Shown one piece after another: positions 45,594-55,066 of a DNA stretch of 64,000 nucleotides; positions within the stretch are counted from its first letter, which is position 1, and the number at the start of each line of letters is the position of its first letter. A program made the position numbers and the translations under genes. Origin of the DNA: Candidatus Nitronauta litoralis (GTDB lineage Bacteria; Nitrospinota; Nitrospinia; Nitrospinales; Nitrospinaceae). Below the pieces are notes generated by a model. It did not search any database. It was not told where the DNA came from and saw only the letters and a list, made by a program, of their open reading frames with translations. The stretch lies in assembly GCA_015698285.1 (NCBI GenBank), contig CP048685.1, positions 930,001 to 994,000 of the forward strand, read 5' to 3'.

Positions 45594-46082
45594 GTGGAAT
45601 CCCGAAAACTTCGCAAATTTTTTCGTGATTTAAAGAAAGCTGGGAAAAGTTCGTTCATTCCTCTCGCTTTATTGGGGATGCTCAATTTGTTCTTCCTGCC
45701 CTTTATTCACTTTCATCCGGGAAATACCCACGCCCATCCAGGGGAATTCGAAACGCACCATCACACTGGACACTTTCATTCCTCAGAATTAGAAAACATT
45801 GCCCTTTGGGCCAATATCCACCCAGGTGATCCAGAGGAAGACGAACCTTTACATCATTCCCATTCCTCACCGGAACACGATGTTGATCAGGTCGCATACA
45901 CCACTCTCGCCTTACACACGGTCGACAAGCTTAAACACTTTTCCAAACCCGACCTGGTAAAAAATACTCCCGTCCTGCAGGAAAACTTCAAAAGAAACTC
46001 TCCAAGGTTTTTTCCCACATTTTCTCCTGCTGTGAACCACCCCAAACCGGTTCAACAGGTCCGTGGGCCCCCCTCTGTCTGA
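45594..46082 (+). CDS. His-rich exported protein upstream of czcCBA
   Basis: The product has a basic N-terminus, one hydrophobic segment (IPLALLGMLNLFFLPFI) and then a His/Asp/Glu-rich extracytoplasmic region with HAHPGEFETHHHTGHFH and HHSHSSPEHD. The frame can start at TTG 45573 or GTG 45594; the latter has an AGG at 8 bases and gives 162 residues. The position 182 bases before czcC and the metal-binding composition suggest a periplasmic metal sensor or chaperone, comparable in place to CzcI of Cupriavidus, although I cannot show homology. Confidence 0.75.
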   Translation: MESRKLRKFFRDLKKAGKSSFIPLALLGMLNLFFLPFIHFHPGNTHAHPGEFETHHHTGHFHSSELENIALWANIHPGDPEEDEPLHHSHSSPEHDVDQVAYTTLALHTVDKLKHFSKPDLVKNTPVLQENFKRNSPRFFPTFSPAVNHPKPVQQVRGPPSV

Positions 46083-46264
46083 ATTGCCTCATCCTAATTT
46101 TAAAATTTGAATTGTGCCGTAGATTTTACGATTTAAAAATTTTGCTCTCACCTTAATTCTTTCCATAACAAGGATTCCGAAGGTGGTGAACAGGTTTTTG
46201 CGATCTTTCAAAGTTTGTGACCCATTTTTCATAAACAGCGGCACCGTCTAAACAGGCAAACCAG

Positions 46265-47590
46265 ATGAAACGTATCCGAGTGCTGGTGGTTATGGTGTTT
46301 TTAACCATCAGCCAAACACTGCAACCCGCTTTTGCGACAGAAAAAATTTCTTCAGTACCTTCGCCTGAAATGCGTGGGGTGTTGACACTCGATCGGGTGA
46401 TCGTCGAGGTGCTGCTTAAAAATCCTTCGCTTCAGGCTTTTTCTCTTGAAGTTCGAGCTCGCGAAGCCCGAATGCTTCAAGCCGGAATGTGGCCCAACCC
46501 CCAATTGCAAATTCAGGCCGAAGATATCACCGGCACAGGTCAGTTTGATAGTTTTCGCAATACCCAGACTACGGTTCAATTGAGTCAACGGATTCGGCTG
46601 GGTGGAAAAATCGCAAAGACAGAACGTGTCGCAGAGCTGTCAAAGGACCTGGCTCAGTGGGATTACGAAATTACGCGTATGAATATTTTGACCCGGACGG
46701 GGCAGGCTTTCATTGACGTCCTGAAAAGTCAGGAACAAATGAAACTGGCTGAAAATCTGGTTTTGTTAGCCGACACTAATCTCAAGGTGGTCACTCTTCG
46801 TGCCGAAAGCGGGAAAGTGTCTCCGGTCCAGGTGGTCAAAGCGAAAGTCGCCCGATCCAAAACTCAACTGGAAATCAACAAGGCCCGGAACAAAATCGAA
46901 GCGGCCCGTCGCCGCTTGAGCATAACCTGGGCGGAATCCAGCCCAGGGTTTGAAGGAGTGCTGGGTGATTTTTTTCGAGTTGACACCCTCCCCTCCTACG
47001 AATCACTGCTTACCAGACTTGGGAAAAACCCCAACTTGGAGCGGTGGGCCGCTGAAATTTCCCACCGTCAGGCGAAAATCGAACTGGAAGAATCAAAAGC
47101 TATTCCCGACCTTCAATTGCAGGGAGCTTATAGAAGGATTGAAGATCAGCAAGCAAACACATTAGTGCTGGGGATCAACATTCCCCTGAATATATTTGAT
47201 CGCAACCAGGGAGGCATCCTGGAAGCTCGTCACCGCAGGGAGAAAGCTGATGCTGAACAATCCGCCATTCGGCTGCAATTACAATCCCGTTTGGCTGATA
47301 TCTACACCCGGCTTTCAAATGCTCATCAACAGGCCACAACTTTAAAACAAAACATTCTTCCCGGCGCCCGGAAAGCTTTCGATGCGGTTCAGGAAGGGTA
47401 TCGATATGGAAAGTTTGGATTGATCGATGTTCTCGACAGCCAGCGCACCCTGTTTGAATCCCGCTCCAGCTACCTGGAAGCCCTCGGCAACTATCACAAG
47501 GCTGTCCTCGATATCGAACGAATTATTGGGGCTCCCCTGTCATCGCACGGTTCCATAAGAATAAAACAGGAAGGGAAGCCCAAATCATGA
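46265..47590 (+). CDS. czcC: Outer-membrane efflux protein CzcC (TolC family)
   Basis: The 441-residue protein has a signal peptide (hydrophobic VLVVMVFLTISQTL, cleavage after AFA near residue 27) and two outer-membrane efflux (OEP) domains rich in long helices, including LLKNPSLQAF, MWPNPQLQIQAED and SQRIRLGGK. The end has the family's GLIDVLDSQRTLFE motif. It is the outer-membrane channel of the heavy-metal efflux complex and its stop overlaps the czcB start as ATGA. Confidence 0.9.
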   Translation: MKRIRVLVVMVFLTISQTLQPAFATEKISSVPSPEMRGVLTLDRVIVEVLLKNPSLQAFSLEVRAREARMLQAGMWPNPQLQIQAEDITGTGQFDSFRNTQTTVQLSQRIRLGGKIAKTERVAELSKDLAQWDYEITRMNILTRTGQAFIDVLKSQEQMKLAENLVLLADTNLKVVTLRAESGKVSPVQVVKAKVARSKTQLEINKARNKIEAARRRLSITWAESSPGFEGVLGDFFRVDTLPSYESLLTRLGKNPNLERWAAEISHRQAKIELEESKAIPDLQLQGAYRRIEDQQANTLVLGINIPLNIFDRNQGGILEARHRREKADAEQSAIRLQLQSRLADIYTRLSNAHQQATTLKQNILPGARKAFDAVQEGYRYGKFGLIDVLDSQRTLFESRSSYLEALGNYHKAVLDIERIIGAPLSSHGSIRIKQEGKPKS

Positions 47591-49365
47591 ACAAGAAAAA
47601 TGAGAACAGGCTCCCACAGATTTTGTTTTTCATCCTCCTGGTCGCAGGAATCGGATGGTTGATTCAGGACCCGAACTCTCTTTCAAGGTTCAAAGATCTG
47701 CTTTTTGAAAAAGGGGGTGTCGGTTCTTCACATGACCTTGTTAATGACGATCATCATGGCGGACGTGAATTAGCGAAGGACAATTTAAAACTCCTGGTCT
47801 CTATTTATGAAAAAGGGGTTCCTCCCCAATTCCGAATTGAAGCAAAAGACAACACCGGAAAAACCATTCTTCCTGCCAATATTTCCCTGGGAATAAAACT
47901 CAAACGACTTGGTGGCAAGATCGATTCCTTTACTTTTTTTCCAGCGGGTCAGCAATTAATTAGCCGCGAAGTTGTAACCGAACCTCACTCATTCGATGCG
48001 GAGGTCACCGCTTTGTGGCAGGGAAAAAACTACACCTGGAATTTTTCGCAAATAGAAGCGCGCACCGAAATAAGTGATGAAATAGCACAGATCTCGGAAA
48101 TAAAGATTGCCAAGGCCGCTTCTGCAACTCTTAGCGTATCGCAAAACTTTACGGGAGAAGTGGGGCTGGACGAAGGCAAGGTTGCGCATGTGTTGCCTCG
48201 TCTCGACGCAGTGGTAACACACGTTTTTCAGCATCTTGGAGATAATGTTCAGGAAGGAGAAACCCTTGCCGTACTTGATAGTCGCGAGCTAGCCGATGCC
48301 AAAGGCAGTCATATTAAAGCGAAAAAGAAACTGGAGCCGGCCCTTCTTGATTTAGAACGGCAGGAGTTGCTATTTAAAAACACCTCCAAATTGCTCGAAT
48401 TGTTGAGTCGGGATCAGGATATGTCCTCTCTGGATAAAACGCTTGATGAAATGATCCTGGGTGAAGTTCGGGCACAACTGATACCCGCATTGGCAAAATG
48501 GAAGCAAACTCACGCAGCTTATATTCGAGAAAAAAAACTCTTCGATAAAAAAATATCATCAGAATCTGATTTTCTGGCAGCGCGTGAACAACACCAAAGT
48601 GCCGGAGCTCAATACAATGCCCTGAAAGAAAAAATTGCCTACGACAATCAAAGGGCATTGTTAGAAAAACAAAAAATCGCTGAAAAATTTTCCCTGGATG
48701 TCAAAACCACTGCTCAAAAATTATTGGCACTGGGTTTAACTCTTGAAGAAATTGAAGAATTGTCCTTTGACGAAGAGCATCGCTTCACCCAGTACGATTT
48801 GCGATCACCCCTGACGGGTGAAGTCATTCAGAAGCATCTTGCCGTCGGAGAGGCGGTGGGGAAAAACGATGACATCTATGTGATCGCCAATCTCTCCAGT
48901 CTCTGGGTGAATGTCGCCATTCCCGCACGGTTTCTTGGAACCATAAAAGTAGGGCAAAAAGCCCGCATCATAGAAGAACACCAGGGCCTGAAAACCAGGG
49001 GAGTGCTCAGCTATCTTGGTTCAGTGATTGACGAAAAAACACGGTCTGTTACCGGACGTGTGGTGATAGCCAACCCAAAAAGATCCTGGCGACCTGGAAT
49101 GTACGTCGATGTTGATCTTGTCCAGAGCGAAATCAAGGTGCCGGTATCGGTAGTCAACAGTGCCGTTCAAAAGTTTCGTGGCTGGGACGTAGTGTTTGTT
49201 AAGTACGGAAACTTCTACGAGGCTCGACCCGTTACTCTGGGACGTACCGATGGACAGCGCATTGAAATCATCGAAGGCTTAAATAAGGGAGAGCCATACG
49301 TCTCCCAAAACAGTTTTGCCATCAAAGCGGAGCTGGGGAAATCCGGAGCCACTCATTCGCATTAG
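47587..49365 (+). CDS. czcB: CzcB-type periplasmic adaptor protein
   Basis: The 592-residue adaptor joins CzcC and CzcA. It has a membrane anchor near residues 9-28, a His-bearing stretch (NDDHHGG), an additional N-terminal beta-domain of about 100 residues (VSIYEKGVPPQFRIEA, EPHSFDAEV) found in the long CzcB proteins of metal-RND systems, a coiled-coil hairpin and lipoyl halves (ARLDAVVTHVFQHLGDNVQEGETL and SPLTGEVIQKHLAVGEAV). It is longer than most adaptors. Metal ion specificity is not apparent. Confidence 0.9.
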   Translation: MNKKNENRLPQILFFILLVAGIGWLIQDPNSLSRFKDLLFEKGGVGSSHDLVNDDHHGGRELAKDNLKLLVSIYEKGVPPQFRIEAKDNTGKTILPANISLGIKLKRLGGKIDSFTFFPAGQQLISREVVTEPHSFDAEVTALWQGKNYTWNFSQIEARTEISDEIAQISEIKIAKAASATLSVSQNFTGEVGLDEGKVAHVLPRLDAVVTHVFQHLGDNVQEGETLAVLDSRELADAKGSHIKAKKKLEPALLDLERQELLFKNTSKLLELLSRDQDMSSLDKTLDEMILGEVRAQLIPALAKWKQTHAAYIREKKLFDKKISSESDFLAAREQHQSAGAQYNALKEKIAYDNQRALLEKQKIAEKFSLDVKTTAQKLLALGLTLEEIEELSFDEEHRFTQYDLRSPLTGEVIQKHLAVGEAVGKNDDIYVIANLSSLWVNVAIPARFLGTIKVGQKARIIEEHQGLKTRGVLSYLGSVIDEKTRSVTGRVVIANPKRSWRPGMYVDVDLVQSEIKVPVSVVNSAVQKFRGWDVVFVKYGNFYEARPVTLGRTDGQRIEIIEGLNKGEPYVSQNSFAIKAELGKSGATHSH

Positions 49366-49401
49366 CAGGTTTCTGAATTGTTTTAAAAGGAAGTTTTTAT
49401 C

Positions 49402-52400
49402 GTGCTCAATCGCATAATTGAATTTTCTATCCGACAACGCTTAATGGTTATCCTGATAACTATTGGTATGGGCGTTTGGGGTGTTTTCAATTTTCAAAAA
49501 CTTCCTATCGACGCGTTACCGGACATTACGAATATCCAGGTCCAGATCAACACAGAGGCCGTAGGCTATTCCCCCCTTGAAGTGGAGCAAAGGATCAGCT
49601 TCCCGCTTGAAACAGCACTCGCCGGTTTGCCACGCCTGGAAAGTATGCGATCGTTATCGCGCTACGGTTTATCCCAGCTGACTCTGGTTTTTGAGGATGG
49701 AACAGATATTTATTTTGCGCGGCAGATTTTATCGAACCGTTTGACTCAGGCAACAGGACAGCTGCCTCCCGGGATCCAGCCTGAAATGGGACCGATCGCA
49801 ACCGGGCTTGGCGAAATATTTATGTGGGCCCTTAAATGGAAAGAGGGATTCAACCCTAACACCAGCGAACTGGAATCCCTGACCCGCCTTAGAGAAGAAG
49901 AGGACTGGATCGTTCGTCCGCAACTCCGCAACGTACCGGGAGTAATAGAGGTCAACACCATTGGCGGTTACGTCAAACAAATCCACGTCACCCCGAATCC
50001 CGGAAAACTGATGGCTCACCAACTGTCGTTCCGTGATGTGCTTAACGCCCTGGCTAGAAATAACCAGAACGTTGGATCAGGTTTTCTGGAACACAAGGGA
50101 GAACAATATCTTATTCGAACACCTGGGCAGGTGGCAAGCCTCGACGACATTCGTCGTATCACTCTTGGCAGTCATCGCGGAGTTCCCATTCTGATTCAGG
50201 ATGTTGCGGAAGTTTCGCTGGGCAAAGAGTTAAGAACCGGCGCCGCCACCCACAACGGCCAGGAAGTGGTTATGGGCACGGTGTTCATGCTGAAAGGAGA
50301 AAACAGCCGAACCGTTTCAAAGCGTGTCTCCGACCAGTTAAAAGAAATTCAAAAAACCCTGCCGGAAGGGATGGAAGCAAAGACTCTCTACGACCGGACA
50401 AAACTGGTCAACGCTACGCTGAACACAGTGTGGAACAATCTTGCAGAAGGCGCACTGTTTGTTGTCCTGGTTCTGTTTCTCCTGCTGAGACATTTTCGAG
50501 CGGCACTAATTACAGCCCTCGTGATTCCTCTTTCTATGCTATTTGCCATCACGGGGATGGTGGAAAATAAAATCAGTGGGAATCTTTTAAGTCTGGGTGC
50601 GATTGACTTCGGAATCATTGTGGACTGCACCGTGATCATTGTTGAGAACTGCTTGCGCAGGCTCCAGGAAAAACAATCTCAATCATTCCAACCGCTCACC
50701 CGTGAAGAGCGACATAGTATAGTGCGCGAAGCATCGCGGGAAGTTTCTCGTCCCAGTATTTTCGGTGTGCTCATCATCATGGTGGTGTATCTGCCAATAC
50801 TGACTTTGACGGGCATTGAAGGCAAAATGTTTCAACCCATGGCATTCACCGTGCTGGCAGCTTTGCTCGGGGCGTTGCTGCTTTCGATCACTTTTGTTCC
50901 CGCCATGGTCGCCCAGTTCGCCCATGTAAAATCAAAACCCGAAAAAACCCCATGGTTTGATGCAATCAAAAATCGATACCTTAATACTCTCGAACAAGCA
51001 CTCCAGTATCGTGTCAGCCTCCTCACAACGGTTTCAATTCTGCTGGTCGCATGTCTCTTAATTGCTATCAACATGGGACGGGAGTTTCTTCCCACACTTG
51101 ATGAACGCGATCTGGCGGTCCATGCCCTCCGAATTCCTGGCACGAGTCTCAGTCAGGCGGTAAAGATGCAGCATCATCTTGAAAAAAAATTCATGGAACT
51201 TCCGGAGATTGACTACATTTTTTCCAAAATAGGGACAGGGGATATCGCAACCGACCCCATGCCACCCAGCGTCGCCGACACCTTTGTAATATTAAAGCCT
51301 CGCAAGGACTGGCCCGATCCCCGGATGACCCACGATGCCCTCATCGCGAAATTTGAATCGTTTGTAAAGCCACTGCCCGGAAACAAGTATGAGTTCACCC
51401 AACCCATTCAGATGCGATTCAACGAACTCATCGCAGGGGTGCGCGCGGATGTTGCTGTCAAAATTCATGGTGATGACATGGACACGCTTCATGATATTGG
51501 CGAACGTGTAGTAGAAAATCTCAACAGAATTTCGGGAGCCTCTGATGTCAGGATGGAGCAGGTAACAGGACTACCGGTGCTGACAATTCACCTTAGACGC
51601 GAGGAACTATCGCGAATGGGGTTGAATATCTCTGATGTCCAGGATGTGATTCAGATCGCTTTAGGCGGTATGTCCGCTGGCCAGGTATTTCAGGGCGATC
51701 GCCGTTTTGATCTCATCGTACGACTTCCGGAAAACCTGCGCAGCCGAATTGACTATCTGAAGAGGCTTCCGCTTCCTTACCCTGAAAATTGGCTGAAGCC
51801 AATGAATTCAAAAACGAATAATGCATTAAACCCGCATAAGGAAATCCTGACTTCAATTCCACTTGGAACCGTTGCTGACTTTGAGGTGATTCAGGGACCA
51901 AACCAGATCAGCCGTGAAAACGGAAAACGTCGGATCGTGGTGACTGCCAACGTTCGTGAGCGCGACCTTGGGTCGTTTATTGAATCCGCACAAAACACCC
52001 TGAATGAAAACTTAACACTACCTTCCGGTTTCTGGATCACCTGGGGGGGACAATTTGAACACCTCATCTCCGCAGCCCAACGTTTGAAGATAGTGGTGCC
52101 CATCGCGCTCACCCTGATTTTTATTTTTCTGTTCTTTGCGGTGAGGTCGTTTACCCACACCCTGATGATTTTTACTGGAGTCCCGCTGGCACTTACCGGG
52201 GGAATTCTATTTATCTGGTTGCGTGGAATCCCGTTATCAATATCCGCTGCCATCGGTTTTATAGCCCTGTCTGGAGTTGCAGTTTTGAATGGGCTGGTAC
52301 TGATCACTTTCATCAATAAACTGACTGCGGAGGGCCTCGAACTGAAAGCCGCTATTCTTAAAGGTTGCGCTACACGACTTCGTCCAATTTTGATGACCGC

Positions 52401-52605
52401 GCTGGTTGCCTCCCTTGGGTTTGTCCCCATGGCACTGGCAACAGGCACCGGGGCTGAAGTTCAACGTCCTCTTGCCACAGTCGTCATTGGCGGGATCCTA
52501 TCATCCACCGTGCTGACATTATTCGTTCTTCCGGCACTTATGTTTTCCGTAAGGGAAAAGAAACCCGCGCCTTCACTGGCTCAACCGACCGAATCTGTTT
52601 CCTGA
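49402..52605 (+). CDS. czcA: CzcA-type heavy-metal RND efflux pump
   Basis: The 1067-residue pump has twelve membrane helices in two repeats and two large periplasmic loops. It begins at GTG 49402 with AAAAGGAAG upstream. The HME-RND signature in helix 4 reads DFGIIVDCTVIIVEN. The two Asp and the Glu used in the proton relay are kept, while the usual Gly after the second Asp is Cys. The start LPIDALPDITNIQVQINTEA is typical. It exports a divalent (Co/Zn/Cd/Ni) or monovalent (Cu/Ag) metal; the complex is more Czc-like than Cus-like by the long adaptor. Confidence 0.95.
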   Translation: MLNRIIEFSIRQRLMVILITIGMGVWGVFNFQKLPIDALPDITNIQVQINTEAVGYSPLEVEQRISFPLETALAGLPRLESMRSLSRYGLSQLTLVFEDGTDIYFARQILSNRLTQATGQLPPGIQPEMGPIATGLGEIFMWALKWKEGFNPNTSELESLTRLREEEDWIVRPQLRNVPGVIEVNTIGGYVKQIHVTPNPGKLMAHQLSFRDVLNALARNNQNVGSGFLEHKGEQYLIRTPGQVASLDDIRRITLGSHRGVPILIQDVAEVSLGKELRTGAATHNGQEVVMGTVFMLKGENSRTVSKRVSDQLKEIQKTLPEGMEAKTLYDRTKLVNATLNTVWNNLAEGALFVVLVLFLLLRHFRAALITALVIPLSMLFAITGMVENKISGNLLSLGAIDFGIIVDCTVIIVENCLRRLQEKQSQSFQPLTREERHSIVREASREVSRPSIFGVLIIMVVYLPILTLTGIEGKMFQPMAFTVLAALLGALLLSITFVPAMVAQFAHVKSKPEKTPWFDAIKNRYLNTLEQALQYRVSLLTTVSILLVACLLIAINMGREFLPTLDERDLAVHALRIPGTSLSQAVKMQHHLEKKFMELPEIDYIFSKIGTGDIATDPMPPSVADTFVILKPRKDWPDPRMTHDALIAKFESFVKPLPGNKYEFTQPIQMRFNELIAGVRADVAVKIHGDDMDTLHDIGERVVENLNRISGASDVRMEQVTGLPVLTIHLRREELSRMGLNISDVQDVIQIALGGMSAGQVFQGDRRFDLIVRLPENLRSRIDYLKRLPLPYPENWLKPMNSKTNNALNPHKEILTSIPLGTVADFEVIQGPNQISRENGKRRIVVTANVRERDLGSFIESAQNTLNENLTLPSGFWITWGGQFEHLISAAQRLKIVVPIALTLIFIFLFFAVRSFTHTLMIFTGVPLALTGGILFIWLRGIPLSISAAIGFIALSGVAVLNGLVLITFINKLTAEGLELKAAILKGCATRLRPILMTALVASLGFVPMALATGTGAEVQRPLATVVIGGILSSTVLTLFVLPALMFSVREKKPAPSLAQPTESVS

Positions 52606-52709
52606 CCACTCTCCAAATAAAAAAAATTCTTTGACGGACGGCCTTGAATCCCGCATAGTAATTTTTCTTCCTGTTTACCTGGCCGTTTGTCTTTTAATTG
52701 AGGGTGGAG

Positions 52710-52889
52710 ATGGTACCCAACCGGATCGTGCGATACTTTTTTTACCTGGGATATGCTTTGGGGCAGTACGGTGTGACCCCGTTTTCCCTTTTCCAGTCGA
52801 GCCTAACTGAATTTTATGTGATTCATCTCCAGCACGAGTACTGGTGGAAAGAACCCGGACAATACCCCAAAACTTACGGGCGCAATTAG
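52710..52889 (+). CDS. Small hypothetical protein
   Basis: A 59-codon frame starts at ATG 52710 with GAGGGTGGAG immediately before it. It encodes a tyrosine-rich product (YFFYLGYALGQYG, HLQHEYWWKEPGQYPKTYG) with one hydrophobic stretch. An in-frame TTG at 52698 is an alternative. It lies in the 295-base gap between czcA and the TM2 gene. The family is unknown, and it could be a chance frame. Confidence 0.4.
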   Translation: MVPNRIVRYFFYLGYALGQYGVTPFSLFQSSLTEFYVIHLQHEYWWKEPGQYPKTYGRN

Positions 52890-52900
52890 TTCATAGAAAA

Positions 52901-53317
52901 TCAGGTTGAGGTTACCCCTGCCGCCTCTTCAGCGTGGATTTCACTGATCTGTTTGTTCAGGTTCCAGAAATCGTAAATCACTCCAATAAGCAACAGTCCC
53001 CCTGTCAAAAGATAGATGATTCCCGTTCCCCATTTACCAATATAGAATCGGTGAATACCGAAGACCCCCAGAAAGGTCAATAATATCCAGGCCGTGCTGT
53101 AACTGATCCTGCCATCGGTGAACTTCTGGTCAGCTTCCCGGTCCATTGAAGGAATGAGGAATAAATCAACGATCCATCCAATAAAGAAAAGTCCCAGTGT
53201 AAAAAAATAAATCGTACCGCTTATGGGTTTTCCATAGTAAAAACGGTGCCCGCCGGTGAACCCGAAAACCCAGAGCAGGTAGCCAATAGTTTTACTGTGT
53301 GTATCCTGTGTTGTCAT
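52901..53317 (-). CDS. Tandem TM2-domain membrane protein
   Basis: The 138-residue protein has two TM2 domains in tandem, each of two helices with the GGHRFYYGK or GIHRFYIGK turn (about residues 20-28 and 90-98) and a final D-x-(F/W) signature. TM2 proteins are small membrane proteins of unknown function. It stands alone, convergent with the small ORF upstream and divergent from pyruvate kinase. Confidence 0.88.
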   Translation of the reverse strand: MTTQDTHSKTIGYLLWVFGFTGGHRFYYGKPISGTIYFFTLGLFFIGWIVDLFLIPSMDREADQKFTDGRISYSTAWILLTFLGVFGIHRFYIGKWGTGIIYLLTGGLLLIGVIYDFWNLNKQISEIHAEEAAGVTST

Positions 53318-53457
53318 AAGTCCTCCATAGATTCAATCATACTCATCATACCAAAACCAACATCCCTAAATTGATCAAAACATTCACACTCGCAAAAAGA
53401 AATTAACGCCTTATACTGACTTTAATCCAGAATATTTATCAAACAGGAAAACATTAT

Positions 53458-54885
53458 ATGTCTTTCAAAATGACCAAGATCATTGCGACCCTAGGCCCGG
53501 CCAGTGGCAACAGGAAAACTATTGACGCTCTCGTGAAGGCGGGAGTCAATATTTTCCGCCTGAATATGTCGCATGGGAATTATCCCGATTTAAAAAAATG
53601 GATTCGTTTTATTAGAGCGGTCGAAATTCAACAGAAAACGGTAATCGGTATTCTCATCGATTTGCAGGGACCCAAGATTCGTGTTGGAAAATTTCAGAAT
53701 GGGTTTATTCATTTAAATCCAGACGATATACTCACCTTCACTACCCGCAATGTAACCGGATCCGCCAAGCTTGTCCCTATTCAACTCGCCGGATTTTCCA
53801 AGTCGGTTAAGCCGGGCGATCTTGTTTACCTGAATGATGGCAGCCTTTGCGTGAAGGTAAAGTCTATTTCAGGAAATGATGTCAAAGTGCAGGTAACAGT
53901 TGGAGGGGTGTTGTCGGATTTTAAAGGGGTCAACCTACCCGATGCTGAACTCACCACCAGCCCGATTACTGCAAAAGATAAACGTGATTTAAAATTTGGC
54001 TTGAGTGAAGGGGTAGATTTTGTTGGCCTTTCTTTTGTGGGATCGCCCAATGATATTCACCAACTCAGACGCTTGATTCACAAAGCGGGAGGAGACGCCA
54101 ACATCATTGCCAAGATCGAACGAAAAGTGGCAGTAAAATGTTATCGCGAGATCATCGAAGCTGCTGACGGCGTGATGGTCGCACGTGGCGATCTTGGAAT
54201 TGAAATCCCATTAACGCAAGTCCCAGTGGCACAGCAGAAAATTTTATGGGAATGTGCAACGCAGCAAAAGCCAGCCATCGTTGCAACACAAATGCTCGAA
54301 TCAATGGTTGAAAACAATCGACCCACCCGGGCAGAAGTTTCTGATATCTCCACAGCCGTAATGGGCGGGGCCGATGCCGTTATGCTTTCGGCCGAAACCG
54401 CTACGGGCAAATACCCTGTTGGCGCAGTCCGCATGATGGCAGCCACTGCAAGAGAAATGGAGGATTATCAGAAAACCCACCGACGAATTCTTCCCTGGCA
54501 AAGATTTTTCAATGAAGATCCCCCGGTTTCCCAGGGCATTGCCTATTCTGCCAACCGGCTGGTGGAGTTATTAGGAGGCAGGGCTTTAATGGTCTATACC
54601 AAAACAGGAGGGACCGCGATGCAGGTGGCATCGCCCAAGCCGAACGTCCCTATTTTCACGTTTACCTCTGTACGCGAATGTGCCCGGCGTATGGCCCTCA
54701 TTCGCGGTACTGTACCCATCATAATCAAAAGCGAACGGGGATTTCTTGGCGACATAACCCCTTTTTTTAAAAAAATAAAAGAAACCCAACTATTGAAAAA
54801 AGGGGATCGCATCATTCTCACAACCGGGATTCCACTTGGTGTTCCGCAATGGACCAATGTCATCCGGGTCGAGGAAATGCCTTGA
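53458..54885 (+). CDS. pyk: Pyruvate kinase
   Basis: The 475-residue enzyme makes pyruvate and ATP from PEP and ADP. It shows the N-terminal TKIIATLGPAS, RLNMSHG with substrate-binding residues, a K-binding region, the catalytic IAKIERK segment, the signature GVMVARGDLGIEIP and ATQMLESM in order. The C-terminal allosteric domain follows from about 360. AGGAAAACATTAT precedes the ATG. No gene is cotranscribed. The downstream 181-base gap before the glycosyltransferase holds a weak T-rich run but no clear terminator. Confidence 0.96.
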   Translation: MSFKMTKIIATLGPASGNRKTIDALVKAGVNIFRLNMSHGNYPDLKKWIRFIRAVEIQQKTVIGILIDLQGPKIRVGKFQNGFIHLNPDDILTFTTRNVTGSAKLVPIQLAGFSKSVKPGDLVYLNDGSLCVKVKSISGNDVKVQVTVGGVLSDFKGVNLPDAELTTSPITAKDKRDLKFGLSEGVDFVGLSFVGSPNDIHQLRRLIHKAGGDANIIAKIERKVAVKCYREIIEAADGVMVARGDLGIEIPLTQVPVAQQKILWECATQQKPAIVATQMLESMVENNRPTRAEVSDISTAVMGGADAVMLSAETATGKYPVGAVRMMAATAREMEDYQKTHRRILPWQRFFNEDPPVSQGIAYSANRLVELLGGRALMVYTKTGGTAMQVASPKPNVPIFTFTSVRECARRMALIRGTVPIIIKSERGFLGDITPFFKKIKETQLLKKGDRIILTTGIPLGVPQWTNVIRVEEMP

Positions 54886-55066
54886 TATTACATTTTCAAA
54901 AAATCAAATCAGGCTTTTTTTGTCGTAAGTAAAGGACTGATCTTCGTATATATTTGGAGGGGATACAGGGGAGCATTTATTCATAACCCTCCCTCACCCT
55001 CCCTTGGCAAGGGCAGAAAATAAAATGGCTATCCCAGAGTTCTTTTTTGAAGGTATCAGGAAGTTT

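Noticed and set aside
54886-55066. Possible repeat element CCTCCCTCACCCTCCCTTGG after pyk
   Set aside because: Only one copy is visible in the window, so repeat status cannot be shown.
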